Origin: CAYSPS01 sp964432975
GTDB taxonomy: Bacteria; Babelota; Babeliae; Babelales; UBA12409
NCBI GenBank assembly: GCA_964432975.1
Contig: CAYSPS010000018.1
Span: 1-18,650, forward strand
Length of the DNA stretch: 18,650 bases
Direction: 5' to 3'
The notes beneath the pieces are model-generated. The model saw nothing but the letters and a program-made list of their open reading frames with translations, was not told the origin of the DNA and did no database searches. Both the position numbers and the translations under genes were made by a program. Shown one piece after another: positions 6,618-14,532 of the stretch. Position 1 is the first letter of the stretch. Each line of letters starts with the position of its first letter.

Positions 6618-7070
6618 TCATGCTTTGTTTTTTTCAGCTATTTGATCTAGAATACCATTAATAAATTTATATGCATCTTTTTCGGTAAAATCTTTTGCAA
6701 GTTCTATTGCTTCGTTGATAATAATACTTGCTGGTTCTTTTGTATGCAAGAGCTCCCAGGTGCCCATATGAAGAATTATGCGTGTGCACAGGCCAAGACG
6801 TTCAATGCGCCAGTGTTCTAAAAATGGCTTGATGATTTCATCAAGTTCATCACGTGCATTCATAATATTTTGCGCTGTGCGCACGATGTCACTGTCAAGG
6901 CTGATGTGCTGATCGTAACCACGGTTGAGATTATCAACAACCTTTTCAAGTGATGTTTCATAATTATGGCATTCCATCATGTACAAAATATGAAAAACAA
7001 GCGTACGCGCTTGCGTGAGTGTGTATGATGGTTCTGAAATATCGGGTGAAGTAATTTCTTCCGGGGCCAT
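6618..7070 (-). CDS. nusB: Transcription antitermination factor NusB
   Basis: All-helical protein of 150 residues, the usual NusB length. With NusE (ribosomal protein S10) NusB binds boxA RNA and promotes antitermination on rRNA operons in the cytoplasm. The family signature is clear in the C-terminal half: WRIERLGLCTRIILHMGTWEL (about 87-107), then IIINEAIELAKDFTEKDAYK (about 116-135) and FINGILDQIA. The N-terminus has an extra 15 or so residues before the first helix (LTQARTLVFHILYMME). It starts 3 bases after the efp stop and is presumably cotranscribed with efp. A hydrophobic small gene follows without a gap. Confidence 0.92.
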   Translation of the reverse strand: MAPEEITSPDISEPSYTLTQARTLVFHILYMMECHNYETSLEKVVDNLNRGYDQHISLDSDIVRTAQNIMNARDELDEIIKPFLEHWRIERLGLCTRIILHMGTWELLHTKEPASIIINEAIELAKDFTEKDAYKFINGILDQIAEKNKA

Positions 7071-7073
7071 ATA

Positions 7074-7643
7074 TTACTTCTTTACACGTTCGATATATGC
7101 GCCAGTGCGTGTGTCAATTTTGAGTATATCTCCCTCATTAACAAAGAGAGGTACTTGAAGTGTCATGCCTGTTTCAAGCGTTGCTGGTTTTGTTGCAGCA
7201 CCCTGTGCCGTGTCGCCACGCACGCCAGGGGGTGATTGTGTGACCAGGAGCTCAACAAATGTTGGTGGTGTAACTTCAATAGGTTGATCGCCAAAGTAAA
7301 GGACTGTATATACGGTACCGGTTTTGACGTAGTGCTCGGTGTCTTCCAGTTGCCATTTGTGAATCACTACTTGATCATATGTTTCTTGGTCCATGAAGTG
7401 ATAATCGTCGCCTTCATGGTACAAATATTGCATTTGGCGATATTTTAAATCAGGTACTTCGAATTTATCCTCAACACGAAACGTGTCTTCATAAATAGCG
7501 CCAGTAATCATATTGCGCATTTTTACTTTAACGGTCGCGCGGCGGTTGGCAATTTTGCTGTGCTGAAAGCTGACTACGATATGGGGGGCGTCATTGTGCA
7601 AAAATTTTGTTCCCTTGCGAAAATCGGCTGCAGTAATCACCAT
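7074..7643 (-). CDS. efp: Elongation factor P, with an unusual tip residue
   Basis: EF-P relieves ribosome stalling at polyproline. From ATG 7643 the product is 189 residues (GAGGA lies just upstream; a GTG one codon later is possible). The KOW-like N-domain opens ITAADFRKG, and the three-domain layout ends with GDILKIDTRTGAYIERVKK, as in the family. The loop that carries the modified residue (Lys34 in E. coli, sequence KPGKGQAF) reads KIANRRAT here. With equal loop length, Asn33 falls at the tip position and Arg34 next to it, so neither the lysylated Lys nor the rhamnosylated Arg type fits directly. No modification gene (epmA/earP type) is in the window. It is the first gene of a minus-strand group with nusB, and diverges from glyA. 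Confidence 0.93.
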   Translation of the reverse strand: MVITAADFRKGTKFLHNDAPHIVVSFQHSKIANRRATVKVKMRNMITGAIYEDTFRVEDKFEVPDLKYRQMQYLYHEGDDYHFMDQETYDQVVIHKWQLEDTEHYVKTGTVYTVLYFGDQPIEVTPPTFVELLVTQSPPGVRGDTAQGAATKPATLETGMTLQVPLFVNEGDILKIDTRTGAYIERVKK

Positions 7644-7679
7644 AATCCTCAAAATATTAATACTCTTTTATGTTATTTT

Positions 7680-7708
7680 AGTATACACTTTAATGTAAAA
7701 AATGTCGT
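7680..7708 (-). promoter_or_regulatory. Candidate promoter for efp-nusB
   Basis: On the minus strand, ACGACA (forward TGTCGT, 7703-7708) lies 17 bp before TATACT (forward AGTATA, 7680-7685). This leaves about 30 bases of leader before the efp start. I find no equally good promoter for glyA on the other strand. Confidence 0.45.
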
Positions 7709-7720
7709 GCAAAAAGCAAG

Positions 7721-8875
7721 ATGAGCTCTTTTTTTGATCAAGAAATTACTCAATTAATTGAATTAGAACAAGCGCGCCAACAGGGCGCGATTAATTTGAT
7801 TGCTTCAGAAAGCGTTGCCTCTGAAGTAGTGCGATCTGCGATGGCAAGCTGTTTGGCAAATAAATACGCTGAAGGGTATGCGGGCAAGCGTTTTTACGCT
7901 GGTTGTCAGGTTATTGATCGCGTTGAACGATTGGCGATTGAACGAGCACAGCAGCTTTTTGGGGCACACCATGTAAATGTGCAGCCACATGCTGGTGCAC
8001 AGGCAAACATGGCCGTTTATTTTGCGCTTTTAAAGCCAGGCGACCGTATATTAGCATTGGATTTTTCTTGCGGGGGGCATTTAACGCATGGGCACCCAAA
8101 AACATTAATTGGAAAGTTGTATAATTTTATCTTCTATCATGTTGATCGCGCATCTGAGCTTATTGATTATCACGAAGTTGAGCGCTTGGCACTCCAGCAC
8201 CGTCCGAAATTAATTATTGCGGGAGCATCTGCATATTCGCGCATGATTGATTGGCAAAAATTCGCTGCCATTGCGCATGCTGTTGGTGCATATTTTATGG
8301 TGGATATGGCACATATTGCCGGATTGGTTGCTGCTGGACTGCATCCAAATCCAGTGCCATATGCAGATATCGTTACGAGTACGACACACAAAACGCTGTG
8401 CGGACCACGTGGCGCATTTATTTTATGCACGGCAGCGCTTGCTGAGCGTATTGATCGTGCCGTCATGCCTGGCGTGCAGGGTGGGCCATTTATGCATGCA
8501 ATTGCTGCTAAAGCAGTTGCGTTTGCTCAGGCGTGCAAGCCAGAATTTCGTGTTTACCAAGAGCGAGTAATTGCCAATGCACAGTGTTTGGCACATGAGC
8601 TTGCGCAGTGTGGTTATCGCATTGTGAGTGGCGGAACGGACACCCATTTATTTTTGATAGATTTGCGTGCCCAAAATTTGACGGGCAAAAGGGCAGAAGA
8701 GTTGCTTGCACAGCACCAGATTTATGTGAATCGTAACACGATTCCCTTTGATGACCAATCACCGTTTGTTGCAAGTGGAATTCGTGTAGGAACACCGTTT
8801 GTAACGGCGCAAGGGTACGAACGTGATGATATGAAAAAACTTGCACGCAAAATTGATCAGGTGCTGCGCGCATGA
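7721..8875 (+). CDS. glyA: Serine hydroxymethyltransferase
   Basis: PLP enzyme that interconverts serine and glycine and loads tetrahydrofolate with a one-carbon unit. The product is 384 residues, a little shorter than the usual 410-420. Family motifs are present in order: NLIASE at 25-30, KYAEGYAGKRFYAG at 48-61, NVQPHAGAQAN at 86-96, VDMAHIAGL at 194-202 and the PLP-lysine motif STTHKTLCGPRGA with K224 as Schiff-base residue. The C-terminal end has SGIRVGTP. The start has no clear Shine-Dalgarno sequence (AAAAGCAAG). Its stop overlaps the flippase start (ATGA at 8872-8875), so flippase translation is probably coupled to glyA. Confidence 0.95.
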   Translation: MSSFFDQEITQLIELEQARQQGAINLIASESVASEVVRSAMASCLANKYAEGYAGKRFYAGCQVIDRVERLAIERAQQLFGAHHVNVQPHAGAQANMAVYFALLKPGDRILALDFSCGGHLTHGHPKTLIGKLYNFIFYHVDRASELIDYHEVERLALQHRPKLIIAGASAYSRMIDWQKFAAIAHAVGAYFMVDMAHIAGLVAAGLHPNPVPYADIVTSTTHKTLCGPRGAFILCTAALAERIDRAVMPGVQGGPFMHAIAAKAVAFAQACKPEFRVYQERVIANAQCLAHELAQCGYRIVSGGTDTHLFLIDLRAQNLTGKRAEELLAQHQIYVNRNTIPFDDQSPFVASGIRVGTPFVTAQGYERDDMKKLARKIDQVLRA

Positions 8876-10152
8876 AAAATTGGTTGGGTACATATCGGGC
8901 AGTTATTGCAAATTTTTTTACCTATGCGGTTGGTGCCGTATTTTTACGCAGTGTGACGGCAATTACCGCACTGATGACACTACGCGTATTAACACCAGCT
9001 GAATTTGGCGGTCTAGCGCTGGTCAATACATTTGTTGGTATTTTTCCGCTGGTACTTAATTTGGGGCTGCGGCAATCACTTTTTCTTGAATATTTCCATT
9101 TAAATGAAGAAGAACGCTGGTACACAATTAACCATCTCATAATTTTATACGGTTTTATCGCCGTGCCGGTCTTGATTATTGCCTTTATGCATGTTTCTCT
9201 GTTACAAAAATATATTTTTTTCAATTCAGTTTCTATCGGTGTCATTGTAGTAGCGTTCATCTACTGTTTTTTGCAATTTTTTTCTGAACTTTACTTGCAA
9301 GTTTTGCGCTATCAAATGCGTGCGCTTGCATTAACGGTGATTCAGTTAAGTGCGGCGCTGCTTACTATTTGCGCAAGTATCGTGCTTGTTTTTTGGTTTA
9401 AGTTCAAAGTGCTTGGGGTGATTCTTGCAAACACGCTGGGAATTATTTTTATTGTTGCGTGCGCCTGGTACACGTATACGCGCGCGAGTATATACAAAAA
9501 AATTTCATTCGTACGGTTGTCACAACGTGCACGATATTTATTTGCGCTTGGTTTGCCGTTTGTGCCAAATATTTTGTTTTCATGGATATTATCATCTGGA
9601 AATCGCTGGTTGCTTGCTTATTTAAGCACGATGGACCAGGGGGTTTATGCGCTTGCAGATATGGCTGGGCAAGCGTTTAATTTATGTGTGTTGTATCCCT
9701 TAAGCGGTTCATATGTGCCATATATGCTTGAGCAGTATGCAAAGAAGGAAAAACCATTAGCACAACTTGAGCAGCAGAATATGAATGTAATGTGGGGCGC
9801 GATGGCGCTGATGATATTTTTGGTAACACTTGCCACGCTGTGTGCCTGGTGGCTCGGTCCGTATCTTTTGCCGACAAGCTATATACATGCGGTGCGTTAT
9901 GTATGGTGGATTTTGCTGGCAAATGTATTTTTGATGGGGACATATTTTAGTTCCTGTGTGTTGGTTTTTCAAAAAAAGACATGGCTTATTGTTGACATGA
10001 ATGTTGCTGCAGCGCTTGTGCAAGTAGTAGTTGGGTATCTTTTAATACCAATTTTTGGTATTACCGGTGCCATTGGCGCGCAAGTGTGTGCGTATGGGTT
10101 GTTTTTTTATTTGAATTACTATGTATCGCGAAAAATTTATGTATGTTGTTAG
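8872..10152 (+). CDS. Wzx-like polysaccharide flippase (MOP/MATE superfamily)
   Basis: Protein of 426 residues with about 12 hydrophobic helices over its whole length and few long loops. The N-terminal part fits the Polysacc_synt/Wzx pattern: a first helix pair, then LRVLTPAEFGGLALVNTFVG at about 38-57, the common start of lipid-linked sugar flippases. Such proteins move undecaprenyl-linked oligosaccharides across the inner membrane for O-antigen, capsule or exopolysaccharide. It is coupled to glyA by a 4-base overlap and followed by two glycosyltransferases that overlap in turn, so the three form a surface-glycan module. Transport substrate unknown; lipid II flippase MurJ is less likely given the pattern and length. 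Confidence 0.82.
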   Translation: MKNWLGTYRAVIANFFTYAVGAVFLRSVTAITALMTLRVLTPAEFGGLALVNTFVGIFPLVLNLGLRQSLFLEYFHLNEEERWYTINHLIILYGFIAVPVLIIAFMHVSLLQKYIFFNSVSIGVIVVAFIYCFLQFFSELYLQVLRYQMRALALTVIQLSAALLTICASIVLVFWFKFKVLGVILANTLGIIFIVACAWYTYTRASIYKKISFVRLSQRARYLFALGLPFVPNILFSWILSSGNRWLLAYLSTMDQGVYALADMAGQAFNLCVLYPLSGSYVPYMLEQYAKKEKPLAQLEQQNMNVMWGAMALMIFLVTLATLCAWWLGPYLLPTSYIHAVRYVWWILLANVFLMGTYFSSCVLVFQKKTWLIVDMNVAAALVQVVVGYLLIPIFGITGAIGAQVCAYGLFFYLNYYVSRKIYVCC

Positions 10153-10999
10153 ATGGTTATTTAATCTAGCGCATAAGTTGCGCACTTTTTCTTTGCGCAA
10201 GCATGCAATACATCAGACTAGAAGTATTTCTGCTAAATATGAGCGTGCATTTGTTGTTGTTATTACATCTTACAATAATGAAGCGTATTGCATACAAAAT
10301 CTACATTCAGTTTTATGCCAATGTTATAACAACTATAGGGTAGTATTTATTGATGATTGTTCGGTAGATTTAACCTGGCAGCGCATTAACGAATTTGTTT
10401 GTAATCATAAGCAGGCATCGCGCGTAACGTTGCTGCGAAATCAGAGACGTCGCTATAAACTTGCTAATTTGTATCGAATTATTCATGACTGCCGAGATGA
10501 CGAGATTGTTATTGAGCTTGATGGTGACGATTATTTAACGCATGAGCAGGTGTTGTCCCATGTAAATGCCATGTATGTCCAATCAAATGCGCTGCTTGTG
10601 TATAGCGCATACAAAAACGTTCCTGAAAAATTATCGCGTGAACTAAAAGTTGGTTTTTTTTCATACAAAACGCCATCTATCATAATGCATTATCGTTGGT
10701 TTCGTCAGTATCCCTGGATTTATTCTGGTTTGCGCAGCTACTATGCGTGGTTGTTTAAAAAAATTAAAAAAATCGATTTGCTTGATGAAGGCGGTATATT
10801 TTTCCAATTGATGTCAGATTTGGCTATAATGTACCCAATGCTTGAAATGGCATCATCGCGTATTGCATATATTGAGGAACCATTATTGATGCGTACAATT
10901 GATTCATCAGGAAATGATTTTAAAAAGTATGATAAAAGATATCGTGCGCATATACGGGACATTATTTTGAGTAAAAAAGTTTATGAAAAACTTATCTGA
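10121..10999 (+). CDS. GT2-family glycosyltransferase
   Basis: Protein of 292 residues from ATG 10121, or 286 from ATG 10139; neither has a clear ribosome binding site, and both overlap the end of the flippase gene. The GT-A domain is standard: VVITSYNNE at 46-54, YRVVFIDDCSVD at 72-83 and the DxD metal-site region ELDGDDYL at 132-139. The N-terminal 40 residues are basic and may contact the membrane. The C-terminal third (YSGLRSYYAWLFKKIKKIDL, then MSDLAIMYPMLEMA) is conserved in the next gene, which shows that they are tandem paralogues. It probably adds a sugar to the lipid-linked glycan exported by the adjacent flippase. Sugar unknown. Confidence 0.85.
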   Translation: MYREKFMYVVRWLFNLAHKLRTFSLRKHAIHQTRSISAKYERAFVVVITSYNNEAYCIQNLHSVLCQCYNNYRVVFIDDCSVDLTWQRINEFVCNHKQASRVTLLRNQRRRYKLANLYRIIHDCRDDEIVIELDGDDYLTHEQVLSHVNAMYVQSNALLVYSAYKNVPEKLSRELKVGFFSYKTPSIIMHYRWFRQYPWIYSGLRSYYAWLFKKIKKIDLLDEGGIFFQLMSDLAIMYPMLEMASSRIAYIEEPLLMRTIDSSGNDFKKYDKRYRAHIRDIILSKKVYEKLI

Positions 11000-11770
11000 A
11001 AAGCTTCGTTCTTGGTGGTATACAGGCAATTTGCATGAATCGCGTTATGAGCGACCCATGGTTTTTATTGTACCGTCATACAATAATGCCTTGTGGTATA
11101 GGAAAAATTTAGATTCAATTTTGCAGCAAAAATACAGCAATTTTCGTGTGATTTATATCGATGATTGCTCCATAGATGGTACTGGCGAATTAGTTAAAAA
11201 TTATCTTGCCGAGCATCCACGTGCGCATTTAGTGAATTTTATAGGCAATGCACAGAGGTTGGGTGTTTTGGAAAATTTATACACAAGCATTCATACTTTG
11301 CCTGATAAGGCTATAGTATTAATTGTTGATGGTGATGATTGGCTAGCTCATGACTATGTGTGTTCAATCATTAATCGTATTTACGAAAATGAGCAGGTGT
11401 GGTTGACTTACGGAAATTATATTGATTTAAGCGATCGGCCGCATACTTGTTATTCTGTACCCGCTTGCATTATTAAACAATGCCGGTTTCGTAGCTATCA
11501 TTGGGTTTTTTCTCAATTGCGCACGTATTATGCTGGTTTGTTTAAGCGTATTAAATATGACGATTTGTTACATGATGGTAATTTTTATGCTATGAGNNNN
11601 NNNNNNTTGAAATGGCTGGTGATAGGTTTAAATTTATTAAACAAAAATTATATGTATATAATACCCACAATCCATTAAATGACTTTAAGGTTGACATACA
11701 GCTGCAGCAAAGTCTTGCACAGGAAATTAGGCAAAAGCCGAGCTATGCTAAGCTTGATCGATTATTTTAA
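10983..11770 (+). CDS. GT2-family glycosyltransferase, tandem paralogue, interrupted by an assembly gap
   Basis: The frame before the gap gives FIVPSYNN, FRVIYIDDCSIDGTG and VDGDDWLAHD, the GT2 nucleotide and metal motifs, and FSQLRTYYAGLFKRIK, matching the previous gene. Reading straight through the 10 N ends at 11678 with a tail unlike the paralogue. In another frame after the gap, LEMAGDRFKFIKQKLYVYN and then NPLNDFKVD continue to TAA at 11770, which fits the paralogue (LEMASSRIAYIEEPL). I therefore take 11770 as the end. By alignment to the paralogue about 26 bases are missing, not 10. The 3' end overlaps the convergent murG by 23 bases. Confidence 0.78.
11597..11606. other. Assembly gap (10 N) inside a GT2 glycosyltransferase gene
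   Basis: Ten Ns. The frame left of the gap (AG of a codon at 11595) and right of it (GAA at 11609) require a length of 3n+2, so the run is a placeholder. The paralogue suggests about 26 bases. Confidence 0.95.
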
Positions 11771-12761
11771 TTTTTTTTATTAGTTTTATTAGCTGCTCTG
11801 GGGCTTCTTTAATTTCACTGGTTACGGTGATGGTCGGGTGCGCAAGCGCATGCGCATGTGCATTCAAGCGTTGATGGGGATCATGTTTAAGTATCAATGG
11901 AATTATAAGCGCCGGTTTTTCAAAAAACGCAATTTCTGCCAATGCGCCGGCGCCGGCGCGTGAGACAACCAAATCAGCGGCGCAGAAAAGTGGTGCCAGG
12001 TCCGCGACATAGTCAAACACGATTGTTGGTATGTTGTGCTCCTGATACCAGGAGCACAACGTGACGAGATTATTTTTGCCAGTTTGATGAATGACCTGTA
12101 TTTTGTTCGCAAGGGCTGGTTCTTGCTCTACGCATTTTTGCATGAGTTTATTAAGTTCTTGCGAGCCCTGTGAGCCGCCTAATATAAAAACGGTGAATTT
12201 TTGTTGATCAAAGTTGAGGCGTATACGCGCCTGTTCTTGAGAAATTTTTTGCTCTGGCTTAAAGCGTACCGGATATGATTTAAGCGTGCATGTTTTAAAA
12301 CATTTTTTCGTTTGAGGGTAACAGATATTAATTTCTTGCGCATGTTTTGCTAACCATGCCGTTGTTTTACCGGGAAGAGCATTGAGTTCCCAAAGTTTTA
12401 AAGGAATACCAAGCATGCGCGCTGCATAACACACGGGGATCGCGGTGTAGCCTCCGCTGGTTATGATGTGTATAGGGCGCATACGCACGAAAATATACAG
12501 GCTTTTTATAAACGTCCAACAAAATTGCGCAGCAAAAAGTGGGTAGAGGTAGATTTTTTTGTATGGAAATTTATTAAGCGTGGTTGTGTAACGCTTGGTA
12601 ATAATTGGGTCTTGCGTGAGTTGTTGCGAAAGATGATCGCGACTTGTAAAAAAAATTATCGTATCAGTCGGATTTTTTTCTTTATGCGCATGTGCCAGTG
12701 TTAAACAGGGTGTAATATGACCGCCAGAATGGCCAGCAACAAAACAGATGCATTGTTTCAT
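11748..12761 (-). CDS. murG: UDP-N-acetylglucosamine--N-acetylmuramyl lipid transferase MurG
   Basis: GT28 enzyme that adds GlcNAc to lipid I to make lipid II on the inner face of the cytoplasmic membrane, the last cytosolic step of peptidoglycan precursor synthesis. The product is 337 residues, slightly shorter than typical. Visible motifs: glycine-rich GHSGGHITP at 10-18, SGGYTAIP at 102-109, LWELNALPGKT at 123-133, GGSQGSQELN at 195-204 and the UDP-GlcNAc site SRAGAGALAEI at 267-277, then DPHQRLNA at 294-301. The sequence is divergent from the E. coli form but all elements are in order. Its ATG overlaps the dciA stop (ATGA at 12758-12761). Its 3' end overlaps a convergent glycosyltransferase gene. 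Confidence 0.93.
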   Translation of the reverse strand: MKQCICFVAGHSGGHITPCLTLAHAHKEKNPTDTIIFFTSRDHLSQQLTQDPIITKRYTTTLNKFPYKKIYLYPLFAAQFCWTFIKSLYIFVRMRPIHIITSGGYTAIPVCYAARMLGIPLKLWELNALPGKTTAWLAKHAQEINICYPQTKKCFKTCTLKSYPVRFKPEQKISQEQARIRLNFDQQKFTVFILGGSQGSQELNKLMQKCVEQEPALANKIQVIHQTGKNNLVTLCSWYQEHNIPTIVFDYVADLAPLFCAADLVVSRAGAGALAEIAFFEKPALIIPLILKHDPHQRLNAHAHALAHPTITVTSEIKEAPEQLIKLIKKIKIIDQA

Positions 12762-13195
12762 GACTGGCGTGTGTAGTAGCAGCGGGTGAGAAATTGTTCA
12801 AGGGCGGTGCGTAAATCTGTATCAACAATGGCATTGAGTGCACGTTTTTCTTGTTGGTTTAGTTGAGGACGTGCACGAGTTTTATGCGTTATGGTGTGTG
12901 TCGTGGAAGTGGTTTTTATGGTTAAGGGAATGGCATGTTTAAAGCGAATTTTTTTAATATATGGTTGTGGGAGCGTTTGATTAATTTTATTGAGGAGCAA
13001 ATCTGATAGTAAATACAGCTCTTGCATCCACGTAGAGTTGCACACGCGTACAAAAATTGCATCACCTTCAATTTTTTCCACGCTGATACGACTTGCAAGT
13101 GGGCCCATAATGGTTGGCCATTCAGAGATCACTCGCATTTTCCAATCAGCCGTACGCTTGAGCACGCCATTGAGAATACTGCCGATCTGCGTCAT
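12758..13195 (-). CDS. dciA: DciA-like protein (DUF721), probable replicative-helicase loader
   Basis: I choose ATG 13195: AGGA at 13201-13204 sits 5 bases upstream, while the longer open frame (from TTG 13252) has no supported start. The product is 145 residues. The DUF721 core is visible as SILNGVLKRTADWK, then EWPTIMGPLASRISVEKIEG, VRVCNSTWMQELYLLSDLLL, and IKKIRFKH. DciA interacts with DnaB helicase in bacteria that lack DnaC/DnaI, so it acts in replication initiation. The C-terminal 60 residues are Thr- and basic-rich and look like a flexible tail. It overlaps murG by four bases, so the two genes are very likely cotranslated. Confidence 0.8.
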   Translation of the reverse strand: MTQIGSILNGVLKRTADWKMRVISEWPTIMGPLASRISVEKIEGDAIFVRVCNSTWMQELYLLSDLLLNKINQTLPQPYIKKIRFKHAIPLTIKTTSTTHTITHKTRARPQLNQQEKRALNAIVDTDLRTALEQFLTRCYYTRQS

Positions 13196-13229
13196 ACGAT
13201 TCCTATTAAAAAGTTTTGTTGTGGTTTTT

Positions 13230-13274
13230 AGTCTACTGCGCACGTTGGGCAATGCAAGTATTTTTTACTATAGT
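13230..13274. promoter_or_regulatory. Divergent promoter candidates between dciA and the four-helix membrane gene
   Basis: Minus strand: TTGCAT (forward 13252-13257) and TAGACT (forward 13230-13235), 16 bp apart, would drive dciA-murG. Plus strand: TTGGGC (13245-13250) and TATAGT (13269-13274), 18 bp apart, would drive the gene at 13355. Both are only moderate matches. A short dyad, GTCTA-TAAGC-TAGAC at 13276-13290, lies just downstream on the plus side. Confidence 0.3.
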
Positions 13275-13354
13275 CGTCTATAAGCTAGACAGGCAGAGTT
13301 CATTGTGTGTATGTTAACGCCTGAGGCATCATAAAATTTATAAGAAGGAGTTGT

Positions 13355-13837
13355 ATGTTGCTCTATTTTAATGAATTTTTCTGGGAACTGCTGTCGATTT
13401 TATCCCTGACTCTCTTTGGGCTCTTTTGGCTTATTGAAAAGATTTCTCATGAGCGATATCCAGAAACAACGCTTGTTGGCTTACTTATTATAACTGCAGC
13501 AGCGCTTGTGCTGTGGGTAAAGTTTGAACTTGTGGTGCCAGTGTATTGGGTTGGCGCACTGGTTAACTTGATTTTGGCAGCCGCCATGTCGTGTATAGGC
13601 GTGCATTTTTTGGTGCTTATCATACGTGCTTGTCGTATCGGTGTGCCTCGATTTGTTGAACGGACCGGTATTGCTTTTGCGCTCATTATGGTTGCTTTCT
13701 ATGGTGTTTATTTGTACACCGTTGCAATGCCAATGCAGTTTATTCGATTCGATCAAACGGTCAATGCACTTATTCGACCATTTTGGATGATCGTGATTTT
13801 AACGTTGTTAGCGCGTTGGCATGTGCGTCGACGTTAG
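13355..13837 (+). CDS. Small integral membrane protein of unknown function
   Basis: I do not recognise a family. The 160-residue product has about four hydrophobic helices: 10-26 (WELLSILSLTLFGLFWL), 40-57 (TTLVGLLIITAAALVLWV), 61-90 (a long stretch including VGALVNLILAAAM and CIGVHFLVLII) and 105-125 (IAFALIMVAFYGVYLYTVAMP), with a possible fifth at 142-155 before a basic end (ARWHVRRR). The start is well supported: AAGGAG at 13345-13350, 4 bases ahead of the ATG, is the strongest Shine-Dalgarno sequence in the window. It is a single-gene unit whose 3' end overlaps convergent holB by 30 bases. Function unknown. Confidence 0.75.
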   Translation: MLLYFNEFFWELLSILSLTLFGLFWLIEKISHERYPETTLVGLLIITAAALVLWVKFELVVPVYWVGALVNLILAAAMSCIGVHFLVLIIRACRIGVPRFVERTGIAFALIMVAFYGVYLYTVAMPMQFIRFDQTVNALIRPFWMIVILTLLARWHVRRR

Positions 13838-14530
13838 CTCATACCAGTGTAAGTACAAATCGCGCAAATATATTTTTGAACTGCCCGGCATGGGTGGTTG
13901 GCTGATGAGCTTTTGTATGTGTGTAACAAAGCACTGCGCCGGATATGCGCCAGTAAGTGCTTGCTTACTAAAATGTTCAAAAAGTGCATTAATAAATATG
14001 CGTGTATCATATTCAGTAAGCGCTCCTTTATCAAGCGCTGTGAGAAAAAGTGATGGATCTTTTTGTTCGTTTGTAAAATGCGCAAAGAGTGCTGCGTGTG
14101 TCATTTGCGCAGTGCGTACGGTATCAAGATAGATAAGATGGCAACGTGAGCGGATCGTTGGCGCAATCGCCTCAAGTTCTTGCGCAAGAAAAATAAAATA
14201 ATAACCGGCAGGGGGTTCTTCAATCGATTTGAGTAATGCATTTGTACATGCATCATTGAGACGATTTGCATGATTAAAGACAAAAAAGAAATTTTGTTCT
14301 GGGTCTTGTGCAAACGTGATGCGCGCAAAAAGCGGCTCAAGCAGTTCACGTGTATACGACGTTTCTGGCTCAAACCATAAAAGTGCGTGATGGTGCATGT
14401 GCGCAATGGCAGTGCACGTTGGGCATGTTCTACATCCACCAGCAGCACACTGCTGTTCTTGTATGTGCGTAATTGCCCATACACGCGTGTGTTCTGGTTG
14501 ACCTATAATCAAGTGAGCCGGGATACTCAT
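13808..14530 (-). CDS. holB: DNA polymerase III delta' subunit
   Basis: Clamp-loader subunit of 240 residues, shorter than E. coli HolB (334). The zinc module has four cysteines, C28, C33, C36 and C39 (CAAGGCRTCPTC). The AAA+ sensor region is typical: FFFVFNHANRLNDACTNALL at 81-100, KSIEEPP at 101-107, and the arginine-finger motif SRC at 128-130 (TIRSRC). The Walker A site is degenerate (GQPEHTRVWA at 10-19), as in many delta' proteins that do not bind ATP. It starts two bases after the stop of the phosphodiester glycosidase gene, in a group with tmk, a frequent tmk-holB linkage in bacteria, here split by an unusual insertion. Confidence 0.88.
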   Translation of the reverse strand: MSIPAHLIIGQPEHTRVWAITHIQEQQCAAGGCRTCPTCTAIAHMHHHALLWFEPETSYTRELLEPLFARITFAQDPEQNFFFVFNHANRLNDACTNALLKSIEEPPAGYYFIFLAQELEAIAPTIRSRCHLIYLDTVRTAQMTHAALFAHFTNEQKDPSLFLTALDKGALTEYDTRIFINALFEHFSKQALTGAYPAQCFVTHIQKLISQPPMPGSSKIYLRDLYLHWYELTSTHMPTR

Positions 14531-14532
14531 GG

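Noticed and set aside
7644..7720. A glyA promoter on the plus strand (TATACA at 7682-7687 or TAATGT at 7691-7696).
   Set aside because: No -35-like sequence lies at a proper distance and no extended -10 is present.
8508..8873. Minus-strand open frame of 121 codons inside glyA.
   Set aside because: The opposite strand has strong, complete glyA coding; the frame has no recognisable motif.
11607..11678. Apparent C-terminus obtained by reading through the gap in the original frame.
   Set aside because: It does not resemble the tandem paralogue, while another frame ending at 11770 does.
13196..13252. Longer start (TTG 13252) for the dciA gene.
   Set aside because: ATG 13195 has AGGA at the right distance and matches the expected DUF721 N-terminus.
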